Shown here in pieces: positions 15,578 to 22,326 of a stretch of DNA of 26,421 nt. Source of the stretch: DATLFI01 sp035524895 (GTDB lineage Bacteria > Acidobacteriota > Thermoanaerobaculia > Multivoradales > Multivoraceae); NCBI GenBank assembly GCA_035524895.1, contig DATLFI010000150.1, forward strand, positions 1 to 26,421, in the 5' to 3' direction. Each line of letters opens with the position of its first letter. Position 1 is the first letter of the stretch. Under the pieces are notes generated by a model. That model was given only the letters and a program-made list of their open reading frames with translations, was not told where the DNA came from and searched no databases. Both the position numbers and the translations under genes were made by a program.

Positions 15578-16225
15578 CTAGCTCTCGGCCGTTACGCCGG
15601 CTCGGCCCAGCTCGCCCAGCCGGTGACGAAGCGACTCGATGGCCCGCCGGTCCTTTGACGGGGCGTCTCGGAGTTCCGCCAGGGCCTCATCGAGGAGTCG
15701 CATCGCCGCCTCCGAGGATCCGAAGGTGTGCTCGAGAGCGGCCAAGGCGATGATCTGCTGTTGCGGCGAAAGGACGAAGCATTCGGGCGGTCGAGGCGCC
15801 GCGAGCGCGTTCCTCATGGCTTCCACACTCCCATAGGCCGTGAAGTACGGAAGAACGAGCGCTTCCAGCTCAGTGACGATGCTCTGCACGGTCTGGTCGA
15901 CCGGGTGCGACTCGTCCAAGGGCCACTCGAAGTAGTCGCGATTCTCGTGCAAGAAGTGAAAGGGGGTGAGAACCGTCGGCGTGACGGTACCCTCGTTCGT
16001 GGAGCCGCTCTCGAGCAGATCAGCTATAGCGTCAATTGCGATACCGGCGACGCCGGCGATGCGATAGCCGCCGTCTGGCGTTCGACGGCAGTGAAACCTC
16101 AGGACGTCCGTGACATCTCGTCGCCTTCGCAGATAACTCAACGACACTTCTCGCACGAATCCCATCGCCTTCAGCTCGCGCCTCAACTCCGCATCGAGCT
16201 CGGTACGCAATGTCCTTGGAGTCAT
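15578..16225 (-). CDS. Probable immunity protein for the upstream Rhs toxin
   Basis: 215 residues from ATG 16225, which overlaps the stop of the rhs gene by 4 bases (ATGA). That is the usual arrangement of toxin followed by immunity gene. I do not recognise the family with certainty. The N-terminal ~70 residues ('TELDAELRRELKAMGF', then 'LSYLRRRRDVTDVLRFHCRR') have the helix-strand look of cytoplasmic immunity folds that begin with a 'GF..(r)R' element, loosely like DUF4304. The C-terminal half is helical ('QQQIIALAALEHTF', 'AMRLLDEALAELRD') and resembles tetratricopeptide-type helices. There is no signal peptide or membrane segment, so it would act in the cytoplasm, as expected for protection against a nuclease. 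Confidence 0.65.
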   Translation of the reverse strand: MTPRTLRTELDAELRRELKAMGFVREVSLSYLRRRRDVTDVLRFHCRRTPDGGYRIAGVAGIAIDAIADLLESGSTNEGTVTPTVLTPFHFLHENRDYFEWPLDESHPVDQTVQSIVTELEALVLPYFTAYGSVEAMRNALAAPRPPECFVLSPQQQIIALAALEHTFGSSEAAMRLLDEALAELRDAPSKDRRAIESLRHRLGELGRAGVTAES

Positions 16226-17931
16226 GGCGGCGGCTCCCAAAGCACCTTCAAGACCGACCGGATCGCCAGGCCCTCGTGGGTTCCCACGCCAGTGGCACCG
16301 TGCTGGTTCACCCATCGATCCGCCGCGAACTGTTTCCTGGCAGGGCCATCGAAGCGCGCGAACGCAAGATCCGTCGACTTGATCTCCACGGCGTGGGCCA
16401 GTCTCGTCTGCGGGTCTCTCAAGACCACGTCGTAGCGCCGGTTCCCGAAGGGCGTATGGACCGTGACCTCGCGCCCTACAACGTCGTAGCCTTGCGCGCG
16501 TGCACTGGCTATGAAGTCATCCACCGCAGCCGAGCCCGGGACGAGTTGGCCCGTACTGCTTCTCGGCCCGAAGCGACCCAAGGCATCGCGCGGCTGGTCT
16601 CGCGAGTGGTGGCTTCCGGGTCTCGTACGGTGACCAAGCTGTGCTGCCTGAAGCTCAGCGCGCGACGCGAAGCCACTGCCGTCGGCCGCCGCCGAGGCGG
16701 CGTCACCGAGGTCTACACCGGGGCGGCCGGCCGACTCAGTGATGATCGTGTAGCCAGAATGCGCGGATCTGTTCGGCCGCGGGCGACCGACGGCCTGAGC
16801 CAGGCTCCCCAAGTCTCCCGGGCTGATTCCCAACAGCTCACCCGCCGCCGCGTCCGCCCCCTGCCTCGCTCCCGCCGCGACCGCCGAAGCCATCGGCGCT
16901 CCACCGGCGCGTGCAGCTCCGTAGGCGATTCGGCCGCTGACCCCCACGCCGGCGATCGACCACTCCAAGTGATCCGGCTCGATCCGGCCGCTGGTGTCGA
17001 TCTCCTCGAAGCCCGCCGTGAACTGCGAGGCGCCGATCGTCGCAACCGCCTCGTCGGATAGCGGCTTTCGACCGTGCTCCTCTCGAAACTGCCTCCGCCC
17101 ATCCATCACGATGTGATGGATCGCCTCGTCGCGGTCGGCGACTGCCAATGGATCGCCGGCGTACTGGTGCTCGAAGAAGCGCGCGATGGCCTGGCAGAAG
17201 CCGCTCTGCTGCAACGCTCCGACGCAGCGACCGTCGCGGTCGAGGTACGTGGTCGGGTTCGCGTAAGCGTAGACGTACGGATGCAGCGATCGTGGCTCTT
17301 CCGTCGTTCCGCCGAAGGGATCGACGCTGAGAAGTCGACCGATCTGCGGGTCGTAGTAGCGCGCTCTCGCGTAGTAGAGGCCCGTAACCTCGTCGAAGAG
17401 ATGCCCCGTAAAGAGGACGGGGTTCTCTGAGTCACCGGCTCTAGCCTGTGGCACTCCCCATGCGTCATAGCCGTAGCGAACGGCGAGAGTACCGTCGCGC
17501 CGGCTCAGGCTGACAGGAGAGCCGAGCGCATCGAGTAGGTAGGAGAGCTGCCCTTCTTCCGCATGGTCGAGCGCCGTCAAACGGTCGCCGGAGTGGCTGT
17601 AGCGCACGATCGTTCTGCCACTCGCGTCGAGCTCCGCGACCAGTCGATCCTCGTCCCAGAGGTAGCGGACGGTGCCCTCGGCGTCGCTCTTCTCGATCCG
17701 CCGGTCCTGGTAGTCGTACCGGTACGACTGCACCGTCGCGCCATCACGCCGCACCTCGACCAACCGGTCGAGCACGTCGTAGACGTACTCCCAGCGGACG
17801 CCGGCCTCGTCCTTGCCAACGAGATTCCCGTTTGCGTCGTACCGGTACGTCGCGGACGACGAGCTCGGTTGCGCAATCGCAGTCGCCGCCAGGAGTACAC
17901 ACGTCAGGGCGAGACGCGCCACGAGCCTCAT
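16222..17931 (-). CDS. Small secreted Rhs-repeat protein with PD-(D/E)XK-like nuclease toxin tail
   Basis: 569 residues. Residues 1-20 form a Sec signal ('LALTCVLLAATAIA', cleavage before Q21). Residues 28-180 hold about five YD/RHS repeats ('YRYDANGNLVGK', 'YVYDVLDRLVEVRRDG', 'YRYDYQDRRIEK', 'VRYGYDAWGVP'). Residues 180-235 form the Rhs-associated core ('TGLYYARARYYDPQIGRLLSVDP', shortened: 'YYDPQIGRLLSVDP', 'YAYANPTTYLDRDG'), the boundary at which toxin tails are swapped. After a linker, residues 480-569 carry 'RRYDVVL' (D501) and 'AVEIKS' (E516, K518), followed by 'RKQFAADRWV'. This is the D...ExK pattern of restriction-endonuclease-fold toxins. AAGGAG 6 bases before ATG 17931 fixes the start. 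Unlike large T6SS or TcC-type Rhs proteins it has no PAAR domain and very few repeats. Confidence 0.85.
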   Translation of the reverse strand: MRLVARLALTCVLLAATAIAQPSSSSATYRYDANGNLVGKDEAGVRWEYVYDVLDRLVEVRRDGATVQSYRYDYQDRRIEKSDAEGTVRYLWDEDRLVAELDASGRTIVRYSHSGDRLTALDHAEEGQLSYLLDALGSPVSLSRRDGTLAVRYGYDAWGVPQARAGDSENPVLFTGHLFDEVTGLYYARARYYDPQIGRLLSVDPFGGTTEEPRSLHPYVYAYANPTTYLDRDGRCVGALQQSGFCQAIARFFEHQYAGDPLAVADRDEAIHHIVMDGRRQFREEHGRKPLSDEAVATIGASQFTAGFEEIDTSGRIEPDHLEWSIAGVGVSGRIAYGAARAGGAPMASAVAAGARQGADAAAGELLGISPGDLGSLAQAVGRPRPNRSAHSGYTIITESAGRPGVDLGDAASAAADGSGFASRAELQAAQLGHRTRPGSHHSRDQPRDALGRFGPRSSTGQLVPGSAAVDDFIASARAQGYDVVGREVTVHTPFGNRRYDVVLRDPQTRLAHAVEIKSTDLAFARFDGPARKQFAADRWVNQHGATGVGTHEGLAIRSVLKVLWEPPP

Positions 17932-18201
17932 CACTCTCTCCTTGCTGGGAAACAGCGATCTTAGCGCCTCAGGCGCATTCCGTGTACAGCTCTTGAGCGC
18001 CAAAATTCCGTCGGCTCCAGTGTGATGGGACCGACTCGAGGCTCCATGCGATCGCCTGCTGCCCACCGGGAAGGCATGGCCAAGGAAGGTGCTGCCCGGA
18101 CATCTCAGAGGAGGCGAGCGGCACCGCGATCGGAGAGACGTGACCGACCGACGCGCCACAGCGGCAAGACCTACGAAGTTGGCTAGACTCAGCCCACGCT
18201 C

Positions 18202-18882
18202 ATGATCGCTCGCTCTCCCGAGGACGTCCTCCGCCCGCTCAACGACGTCGAGCGGAGGAACGCGCCAAAGCTCCTCTATCTCGAGGGGGACGTCGCCCTC
18301 CTGCGAGCAGCGCCGCGCATGGCCGTCGTCGGCGCCCGCCAGGCCTCGCCCGAGGCGCTACGACGCACCGCCCGGCTCGCGCGTGAGCTAGTGGAGCTCG
18401 GTGTGACCGTGGTAAGCGGGCTCGCGCTCGGCGTCGATACCGCGGCACACGAGGGCACGTTGGCCGCCGGCGGCCGCACCGTTGCGGTGCTCGGAACGCC
18501 GCTCGACGACGTCCACCCGCGCCAGAACCGCGCGCTCCAGGAGCGCATCGGTCGCGAGCACCTGCTCGTCTCGCAGTTCGCGCAGGGTACGCCTACGGTT
18601 CCATCGAACTTTCCCCGCCGCAACCGCACCATGGCACTCCTGTGCGACGCGACGGTCATCGTCGAGGCCGGGGAGGGAAGCGGCACCCTTCACCAGGGGT
18701 GGGAGGCTCTCCGGCTGGGACGGCCGCTCTTCCTGCTGCGCTCGCTGTTCGACCGCACCGACCTCTCGTGGCCCGCCGAGATGCATGCGCACGGAGCCGT
18801 CGTGCTGTCCGGCGTCGAGCAGCTCGTCGACGCTCTCGCGCTCGGAGCCCCTGAACCGGACCTCTTGGTTGCACCCTTCTGA
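18202..18882 (+). CDS. DprA/SMF-family protein, ShosA-like antitoxin candidate
   Basis: 226-residue DprA Rossmann domain: 'MAVVGARQASPEAL' (40-53), 'VVSGLALGVDTAAHEGTL' (70-87), 'TPLDDVHPRQN' (99-109), 'PSNFPRRNRTMALL' (134-147), 'VIVEAGEGSGTLHQG' (152-166). Classical DprA (about 300-380 residues) loads RecA in transformation and has SAM-like and winged-helix flanks; both are absent here. It overlaps by 14 bases with a phosphoribosyltransferase gene. A DprA-like protein paired with a PRTase is the composition I recall for the ShosTA toxin-antitoxin/phage-defence system, in which the DprA-like ShosA is the antitoxin. The motif set is intact, so nucleotide or single-stranded DNA binding is plausible. 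A competence role is less likely given the partner. Confidence 0.8.
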   Translation: MIARSPEDVLRPLNDVERRNAPKLLYLEGDVALLRAAPRMAVVGARQASPEALRRTARLARELVELGVTVVSGLALGVDTAAHEGTLAAGGRTVAVLGTPLDDVHPRQNRALQERIGREHLLVSQFAQGTPTVPSNFPRRNRTMALLCDATVIVEAGEGSGTLHQGWEALRLGRPLFLLRSLFDRTDLSWPAEMHAHGAVVLSGVEQLVDALALGAPEPDLLVAPF

Positions 18883-19537
18883 GCTCCGGTTCGGCTCGCT
18901 CCTCGTCTACACCAAGCGCGGGGCGAGCGAGGTCTCCCGGCGGGCTCAAGTCTTCGTCACACGCCGGCTCAAGGCCAATGCGGTCGTAGTGGTCGATCGC
19001 GGCGAGCCGGTGACGGCCACGACGTACCTGGCACGCAGGTACTGCGAGCTCGTGCCTGGCACGGCACTCGATGGGTGGATCGACGGCGAGACGTTGCTGG
19101 TGCCGGTTCCCGGCAGCGGCTTGACGGTGCCACACGCTTTGTGGGTGCCGCGCAACCTTGCCAGCGCGCTCCTGGCTTCGGGTGTCGGAGCCGCAGTAGC
19201 GCCCTTGCTGCGGCGCGAGCGCCGCGTAGCGAAGTCTGCCTTCGCCGATCCCGGTTACCGTCCGAAGCCTCGTGAGCACTACGAGTCCATGAGTCTGGAA
19301 GCCACGCTGGTGGGCTCGGTGCCGCCGAAGCTGTGCCTCATCGATGACGTGGTGGCGAAGGGGTCCACGCTGCTGGGGGCCGCGTGGAGACTGGCTGAAG
19401 CGTGTCCAGACGTGGAGATCCGCGCCTTCGCGGCTGTCCGCCACGTGGGATACCGGGAAGAGATCGAGACCATGATCGAGCCGGTCCTCGGTAGCATTCG
19501 CCTCGACGCCGATGAGGACGCAACCCGAGAGCCGTAG
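18869..19537 (+). CDS. Phosphoribosyltransferase (ComF-like fold), ShosT-like toxin candidate
   Basis: 222 residues from TTG 18869. The 5'-phosphoribosyl-pyrophosphate-binding signature is 'LCLIDDVVAKGSTLLGAA' (155-172; two acidic residues then the GST loop), as in type I PRTases. Upstream 'TLLVPVPGSGLT' (76-85) and 'LWVPRNLASALL' supply the other fold elements, similar to ComF. The N-terminus 'SELRFGSLLVYTKRGAS' matches what I expect for this subgroup and supports the TTG start over later ones. The start lies inside the DprA-like gene (14-base overlap), so the pair is translationally coupled. As the presumed toxin of a ShosTA-like pair it would consume PRPP or modify a nucleotide-related target; the actual reaction is not known to me. 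Confidence 0.78.
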   Translation: MHPSELRFGSLLVYTKRGASEVSRRAQVFVTRRLKANAVVVVDRGEPVTATTYLARRYCELVPGTALDGWIDGETLLVPVPGSGLTVPHALWVPRNLASALLASGVGAAVAPLLRRERRVAKSAFADPGYRPKPREHYESMSLEATLVGSVPPKLCLIDDVVAKGSTLLGAAWRLAEACPDVEIRAFAAVRHVGYREEIETMIEPVLGSIRLDADEDATREP

Positions 19538-20104
19538 AGTCTCACCACTTGGAACGTGCTCGGTGCTGAAAGGGGGCAAACCGACGCTCAAACTACCTCC
19601 CTTCGCCTCCGATACCTCGTTCTCTACCCCCTATCCGGTGGATCCAGGGCCGCGTCACGAAGGCCGCTGGCTCCAAGGACCACTCCACCCGCGTTCTGCG
19701 CATGGCCCAGTACGATGAACGCCCTCCGCGACGCCTGCACCGCCACCTTCGAGCGCAAGCTCACCGATCGGCGTGTGCTCATGGTCCACGATCCGCGATC
19801 CGCGCCGGGAGCTCGGGTCCAGGCAGGCGGCGATGAAGACGATGGGGTTGAGCCCCGCCGAGCCGCGCCGCAAGTCAGTCGATCACCGCGACCCGAAGCT
19901 CACCCCGCACCCAAAGGATTGCCGACGGCATAGTCGTGGACCTTCGCCGCCGAGTCGAAGCCCAGGCCGCAACGGGTCGAAGTCGTAGCCGGAGTGGTCA
20001 TGTGCAACTAGCGCGCCTTCAGCTTTCCGGCGTTTCTCGAAAGATCCCAGACTCTCCCGCCGGACCGCCCCCAGCACCGAAGCCCTCGGCGTCACGACCA
20101 CCGC
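19538..20104. other. 567-base stretch of degraded coding debris without an intact gene
   Basis: No reading frame here has convincing family similarity over its length. One frame contains '...KAAGSKDHSTRVLRMAQYDE' in the region before 19715, and another opens at ATG 19717 with a possible PglZ start (listed separately). The rest has proline- and arginine-rich readings in all frames, typical of non-coding high-GC DNA. I see no tRNA, terminal inverted repeats or transposase motif. The PlsC-like gene begins immediately after. Confidence 0.5.
19717..19850 (+). pseudogene. Possible PglZ (BREX) N-terminal remnant with 7-bp duplication
   Basis: From ATG 19717 the frame reads 'MNALRDACTATFERKLTDRR' then 'VLMVHDPRS', and then loses sense. 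A tandem GATCCGC duplication at 19790-19803 causes the shift; removing one copy gives 'VHDPRRELG'. PglZ-domain proteins of BREX systems begin with helices followed by 'RRVVVWYDP...EF', so the restored reading resembles a PglZ N-terminus. Only about 35-40 codons remain and no other BREX gene is present. The identification rests on a short motif and could be wrong. Confidence 0.3.
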
Positions 20105-20938
20105 ATGCGCTACCTCCGACTCCTCCTCCGCGCCCCCCTCGCAGCGCTCCTCAGCCTGGTGTTCTGGCTCCTGACGCTCGCCGGCAACGTGCTGTTCTTC
20201 CCGCGCCGGGCGTTCCGACAGCGCCGAGCGTGGCAGCGGTACTTCTACCGCACCTGGGCACGGGTGCTGTGCCGGCTGCTCGGCGTGCGCGTCGAGCTCG
20301 AGGGGGCGGTCCCGGACCTGCCTTGCCTGCTGGTGACCAACCACCTGAGCTACCTCGACATCGTGGTGACCGCGAGCGTGCTGCCGGCGCGCTTCGTGGC
20401 GAAGCATGAGATTCGCTCCTGGTTCTTCGTCGGCTGGATGTGCCGCACGGTGGACACCATCTTCGTCGACAGGTCGTCGCGCCGCGACACCGTGCGGGTC
20501 GCTCGCGAGATCGCGGAAGGGCTCACCGCGGGCGACGCGATCGTGCTGTACCCGGAGGGCACGTCGTTCGCCGGCCACCGCGTCGGCAACTTCAAGCCCG
20601 CGCTGCTCGCGCCCGTTGCCGACGTCCAGCTACCTGTGCGCTACGGCGCCATCCGCTACGCGACGCCGCAGGGCGAGAGGCCGGCGTACCTGGCGGTCGC
20701 GTGGTGGGGCAACATGCCCTTCGGGCCCCATGCGCTCGGGCTGCTCCAGCTGTCGCGGATCGAGGCGCGCCTGAGCTTCGGAGCCGAAACGCACTCGCAC
20801 GAGGATCGCAAGGAGCTCGCGCAACGGCTGCAACTGGCAGTCGCCGGCTTGTTCGAGCCCATGGTGGACTTCGCGCCGACGATCGAAGCCAGCGACGAGG
20901 GTCGGTCGGACAGCCAACCCGCTGCGGCCCCGCGCTGA
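20105..20938 (+). CDS. Lysophospholipid/1-acyl-glycerol-3-phosphate acyltransferase (PlsC family)
   Basis: 277-residue membrane acyltransferase that should add an acyl chain to a lysophospholipid or lysophosphatidate. An N-terminal hydrophobic segment (about 8-32, 'LAALLSLVFWLLTLAGNVLF') anchors it. The PlsC motifs are in order: motif I NHLSYLD (79-85, His and Asp catalytic dyad), motif II 'DTIFVDRSS' (117-125), motif III 'YPEGTSF' (149-155), and a later 'LPVRYGAI' strand as motif IV. No lipid genes are adjacent. The last ~25 residues are low-complexity. It is followed by two hairpins before the convergent phasin gene. Confidence 0.92.
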   Translation: MRYLRLLLRAPLAALLSLVFWLLTLAGNVLFFPRRAFRQRRAWQRYFYRTWARVLCRLLGVRVELEGAVPDLPCLLVTNHLSYLDIVVTASVLPARFVAKHEIRSWFFVGWMCRTVDTIFVDRSSRRDTVRVAREIAEGLTAGDAIVLYPEGTSFAGHRVGNFKPALLAPVADVQLPVRYGAIRYATPQGERPAYLAVAWWGNMPFGPHALGLLQLSRIEARLSFGAETHSHEDRKELAQRLQLAVAGLFEPMVDFAPTIEASDEGRSDSQPAAAPR

Positions 20939-20944
20939 AGCCAA

Positions 20945-20974
20945 GGCACGGGCACGGGCCCAAGCCGTGGTGCC
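20945..20974 (+). terminator. Bulged hairpin after the acyltransferase gene
   Basis: GGCAC (20945-20949) pairs with GTGCC (20970-20974), and CACGG (20953-20957) pairs with CCGTG (20965-20969), leaving a GGG bulge and a 7-base loop. It begins 7 bases after the acyltransferase stop. There is no T tract, as is common in GC-rich genomes, so termination is inferred from position and stem strength. Confidence 0.4.
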
Positions 20975-21056
20975 AAGGCGTGGCAGCGCGGACGGCACCG
21001 TGTGTGGCGGCGCCGCGCGACTGCCGAGGCCTGTGCACAGCCGCTTCCTGTTTCCG

Positions 21057-21081
21057 GGCGCGGCCTGTTTCCGGCCGCGCC
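21057..21081 (-). terminator. Perfect 9-bp GC hairpin, terminator of the phasin gene (possibly bidirectional)
   Basis: GGCGCGGCC (21057-21065) and GGCCGCGCC (21073-21081) form a perfect stem with loop TGTTTCC, 7 bases past the phasin stop. It lies between convergent genes, so it could end transcription from both sides. A direct repeat CCTGTTTCCGG (21047-21057 and 21064-21074) overlaps it. Confidence 0.55.
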
Positions 21082-21088
21082 TGGGACG

Positions 21089-21529
21089 CTACTTCGCCGT
21101 GGTCGGTCGCGGGGAGGGGCGCTTGGCTCGCTCGGTGGCTAGAGCGTCGACCTTCGCGGTGAGGCGCTCGATCTTCTTGGCGAGATCGTGGATCTCGTCG
21201 CGGCTCGGAACGCCAAGGCGCTCGAGGGTCTTTGCCATCTGCGATTCCGCCGTGCCGCCGATCTTCTCGCTGATGCGGTCGAAGCGCTGCCCGGCCTCTT
21301 CACGCGCGTGCTTGATCCGGTCACGGCCACGGCCCTCGAGCTGCTCGCCCGCCTCGACGAACTTGTGGAACACCTTCGAGCCCTCGCGCTCGGCGGTGGC
21401 GAGCACGCCGAGACCGGCGAGCCAGACCTTGTGCGCTGAGTCACGCATATCCTCGAACTTCCCGGAATCCTTGCTCGCGCCTTCGCTCGTGGCCTTGGTC
21501 TTCGGCTTCGTTTCAGCTTTCTTGTTCAT
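21089..21529 (-). CDS. Phasin family protein (PhaI/PhaF-like)
   Basis: 146 residues. A lysine-rich hydrophilic N-terminus is followed by the phasin signature 'AHKVWLAGLGVLATAEREG' then 'VFHKFVEAGEQLEGRGRD' (33-70), which corresponds to 'ARKIWLAGLGA.AKAQEEG..LF..LV.EG'. A long amphipathic/coiled-coil helix follows and it ends with 'LAKKIERLTAKVDALA'. Phasins coat polyhydroxyalkanoate granules and control their number and size. GGAGGG 6-7 bases before ATG 21529 supports this start against the longer open frame upstream. The gene lies 74 bases downstream of phaR on the same strand, which fits a PHA granule operon, although no PHA synthase is in the window. Confidence 0.87.
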   Translation of the reverse strand: MNKKAETKPKTKATSEGASKDSGKFEDMRDSAHKVWLAGLGVLATAEREGSKVFHKFVEAGEQLEGRGRDRIKHAREEAGQRFDRISEKIGGTAESQMAKTLERLGVPSRDEIHDLAKKIERLTAKVDALATERAKRPSPRPTTAK

Positions 21530-21603
21530 CTCTGTCCCTCCACCCGTGAGCCGGTCATGGCTCCTTTGGATCGATTGGTTTCTGGTCGGTTTCAGTTGCG
21601 AAT

Positions 21604-22131
21604 TCAGTTGCGCGACGCCGCGCGCCGGCCCGTCGTGGACCTGCGGGTCGCCGGCGCTCGGCCGGCGGCCCGAGAAGTCGCGGCTTGCGGCGGACTCGCG
21701 ACCGCGTCGCGATTGCGATCGTCGGCCCCTTCCAGACCCTCGAGAAGTCCCTCGAGCTCGGCGAGGCGGTCGCGCAGCACGTCGAGCTCTTCGCGCGCTT
21801 CGCGCACCGGGGTCCATCGCTCGAGCGCAGCCTGCAGCACGCTCGATGCGCCGTTCTGCACCTGGCCGACGCCACGGCGCAACCGCCGCCCGCCGAGCCG
21901 TACCAGCTCGTGCAGCAATGCGCTGGGCAATGCTCGCTGTCCGCTGCGGCCCTCCTCCAGGATGACCTGCGCCAGCGTCGGCGTGGTGACGTCTTCGGCG
22001 GTGCCGTTGTCGAGAACCTGGACGGTCTGGCCCGAACGCACGAACTTCGCGATCTCTTCGAGCGAGACGTAGCGGCTCTCCTCGGTGTCGTAGAGCTTGC
22101 GGGAACCGTAGCGCTTGATCAGCCTGACCAT
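21604..22131 (-). CDS. phaR: Polyhydroxyalkanoate synthesis regulator, DNA-binding (PhaR)
   Basis: 175 residues. The N-terminal ~60 residues are the PHB/PHA accumulation regulator DNA-binding domain, with 'LIKRYGSRKLYDTEESRYVS' and 'LEEIAKFVRSGQTVQVLD'. The middle part ('LAQVILEEGRSGQRALPS', then 'LLHELVRLG') fits the second PhaR helix region, followed by a coiled coil ('ELDVLRDRLAELEGLLEGLE') and a disordered Ala/Arg-rich tail. PhaR senses PHA or its precursor and represses phasin genes, including through sites near itself. The start is ATG 22131 with GAGG about 6 bases upstream. The frame continues upstream only through a tandem-repeat leader. Confidence 0.9.
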   Translation of the reverse strand: MVRLIKRYGSRKLYDTEESRYVSLEEIAKFVRSGQTVQVLDNGTAEDVTTPTLAQVILEEGRSGQRALPSALLHELVRLGGRRLRRGVGQVQNGASSVLQAALERWTPVREAREELDVLRDRLAELEGLLEGLEGADDRNRDAVASPPQAATSRAAGRAPATRRSTTGRRAASRN

Positions 22132-22140
22132 CTCGACCTC

Positions 22141-22190
22141 ATCTCTCGTCGCGATCTCTCGTCGCGATCTCTCGTCGCGATCTTTCTTCG
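22141..22190 (-). repeat. 13-bp tandem repeat in the phaR leader
   Basis: ATCTCTCGTCGCG is present three times without mismatch (22141-22153, 22154-22166, 22167-22179), followed by a degenerate 11-base partial copy ATCTTTCTTCG (22180-22190). On the phaR strand the unit reads CGCGACGAGAGAT and the array ends 9 bases before the ATG, just upstream of the Shine-Dalgarno. Each unit contributes a purine-rich GACGAGAGA that could weakly mimic a ribosome-binding site. Unit length 13 is not a multiple of 3, arguing against a coding role. Confidence 0.85.
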
Positions 22191-22198
22191 GCGTAGCG

Positions 22199-22217
22199 CA
22201 GACGCGGGACGCGTCTG
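22199..22217. promoter_or_regulatory. 8-bp inverted repeat CAGACGCG-GGA-CGCGTCTG
   Basis: A perfect palindrome with 3-base spacer in the phaR/arsA-like intergenic region, upstream of the tandem repeats from the phaR side. It could be an operator or a small hairpin. Which regulator would bind is unknown. Confidence 0.45.
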
Positions 22218-22233
22218 GCGACAACGATCATTA

Positions 22234-22248
22234 TGCCGCACTGCGGCA
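22234..22248. promoter_or_regulatory. PhaR-operator-like palindrome TGCCGCA-C-TGCGGCA
   Basis: A perfect 7-bp inverted repeat with one central base, followed by ATTGCAA at 22251-22257. PhaR proteins are known to bind TGC-rich, dyad-symmetric sites (CTGC...GCAG or TTGC...GCAA types). The position between divergent phaR and the ArsA-like gene suits autoregulation and possible co-control of the ATPase. The assignment is by resemblance only. Confidence 0.45.
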
Positions 22249-22326
22249 ATCATTGCAAGCCGACCGCGAGCGTGTCCGCGATGACACACTGACAGGTCGA
22301 CTAGGACCCGCCACTCAGGCGGTCCG

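Noticed and set aside
16222..17931. T6SS-delivered Rhs effector
   Set aside because: There is no PAAR, VgrG, Hcp or chaperone gene, and the N-terminus is a Sec signal peptide.
18202..18882. Competence dprA gene
   Set aside because: The protein lacks the usual flanking domains and is coupled to a PRTase, so a toxin-antitoxin/defence pairing fits better.
19655..20010. Transposase or Rhs remnant on the minus strand (readings such as 'LNPIVFIAACLDPSS' and 'HDHSGYDFDPL')
   Set aside because: The segments are short, contain no catalytic motif and cannot be tied to a family.
22141..22190. CRISPR or replication-origin iterons
   Set aside because: The 13-bp units are directly adjacent, few in number, and sit in a gene leader with no replication gene nearby.
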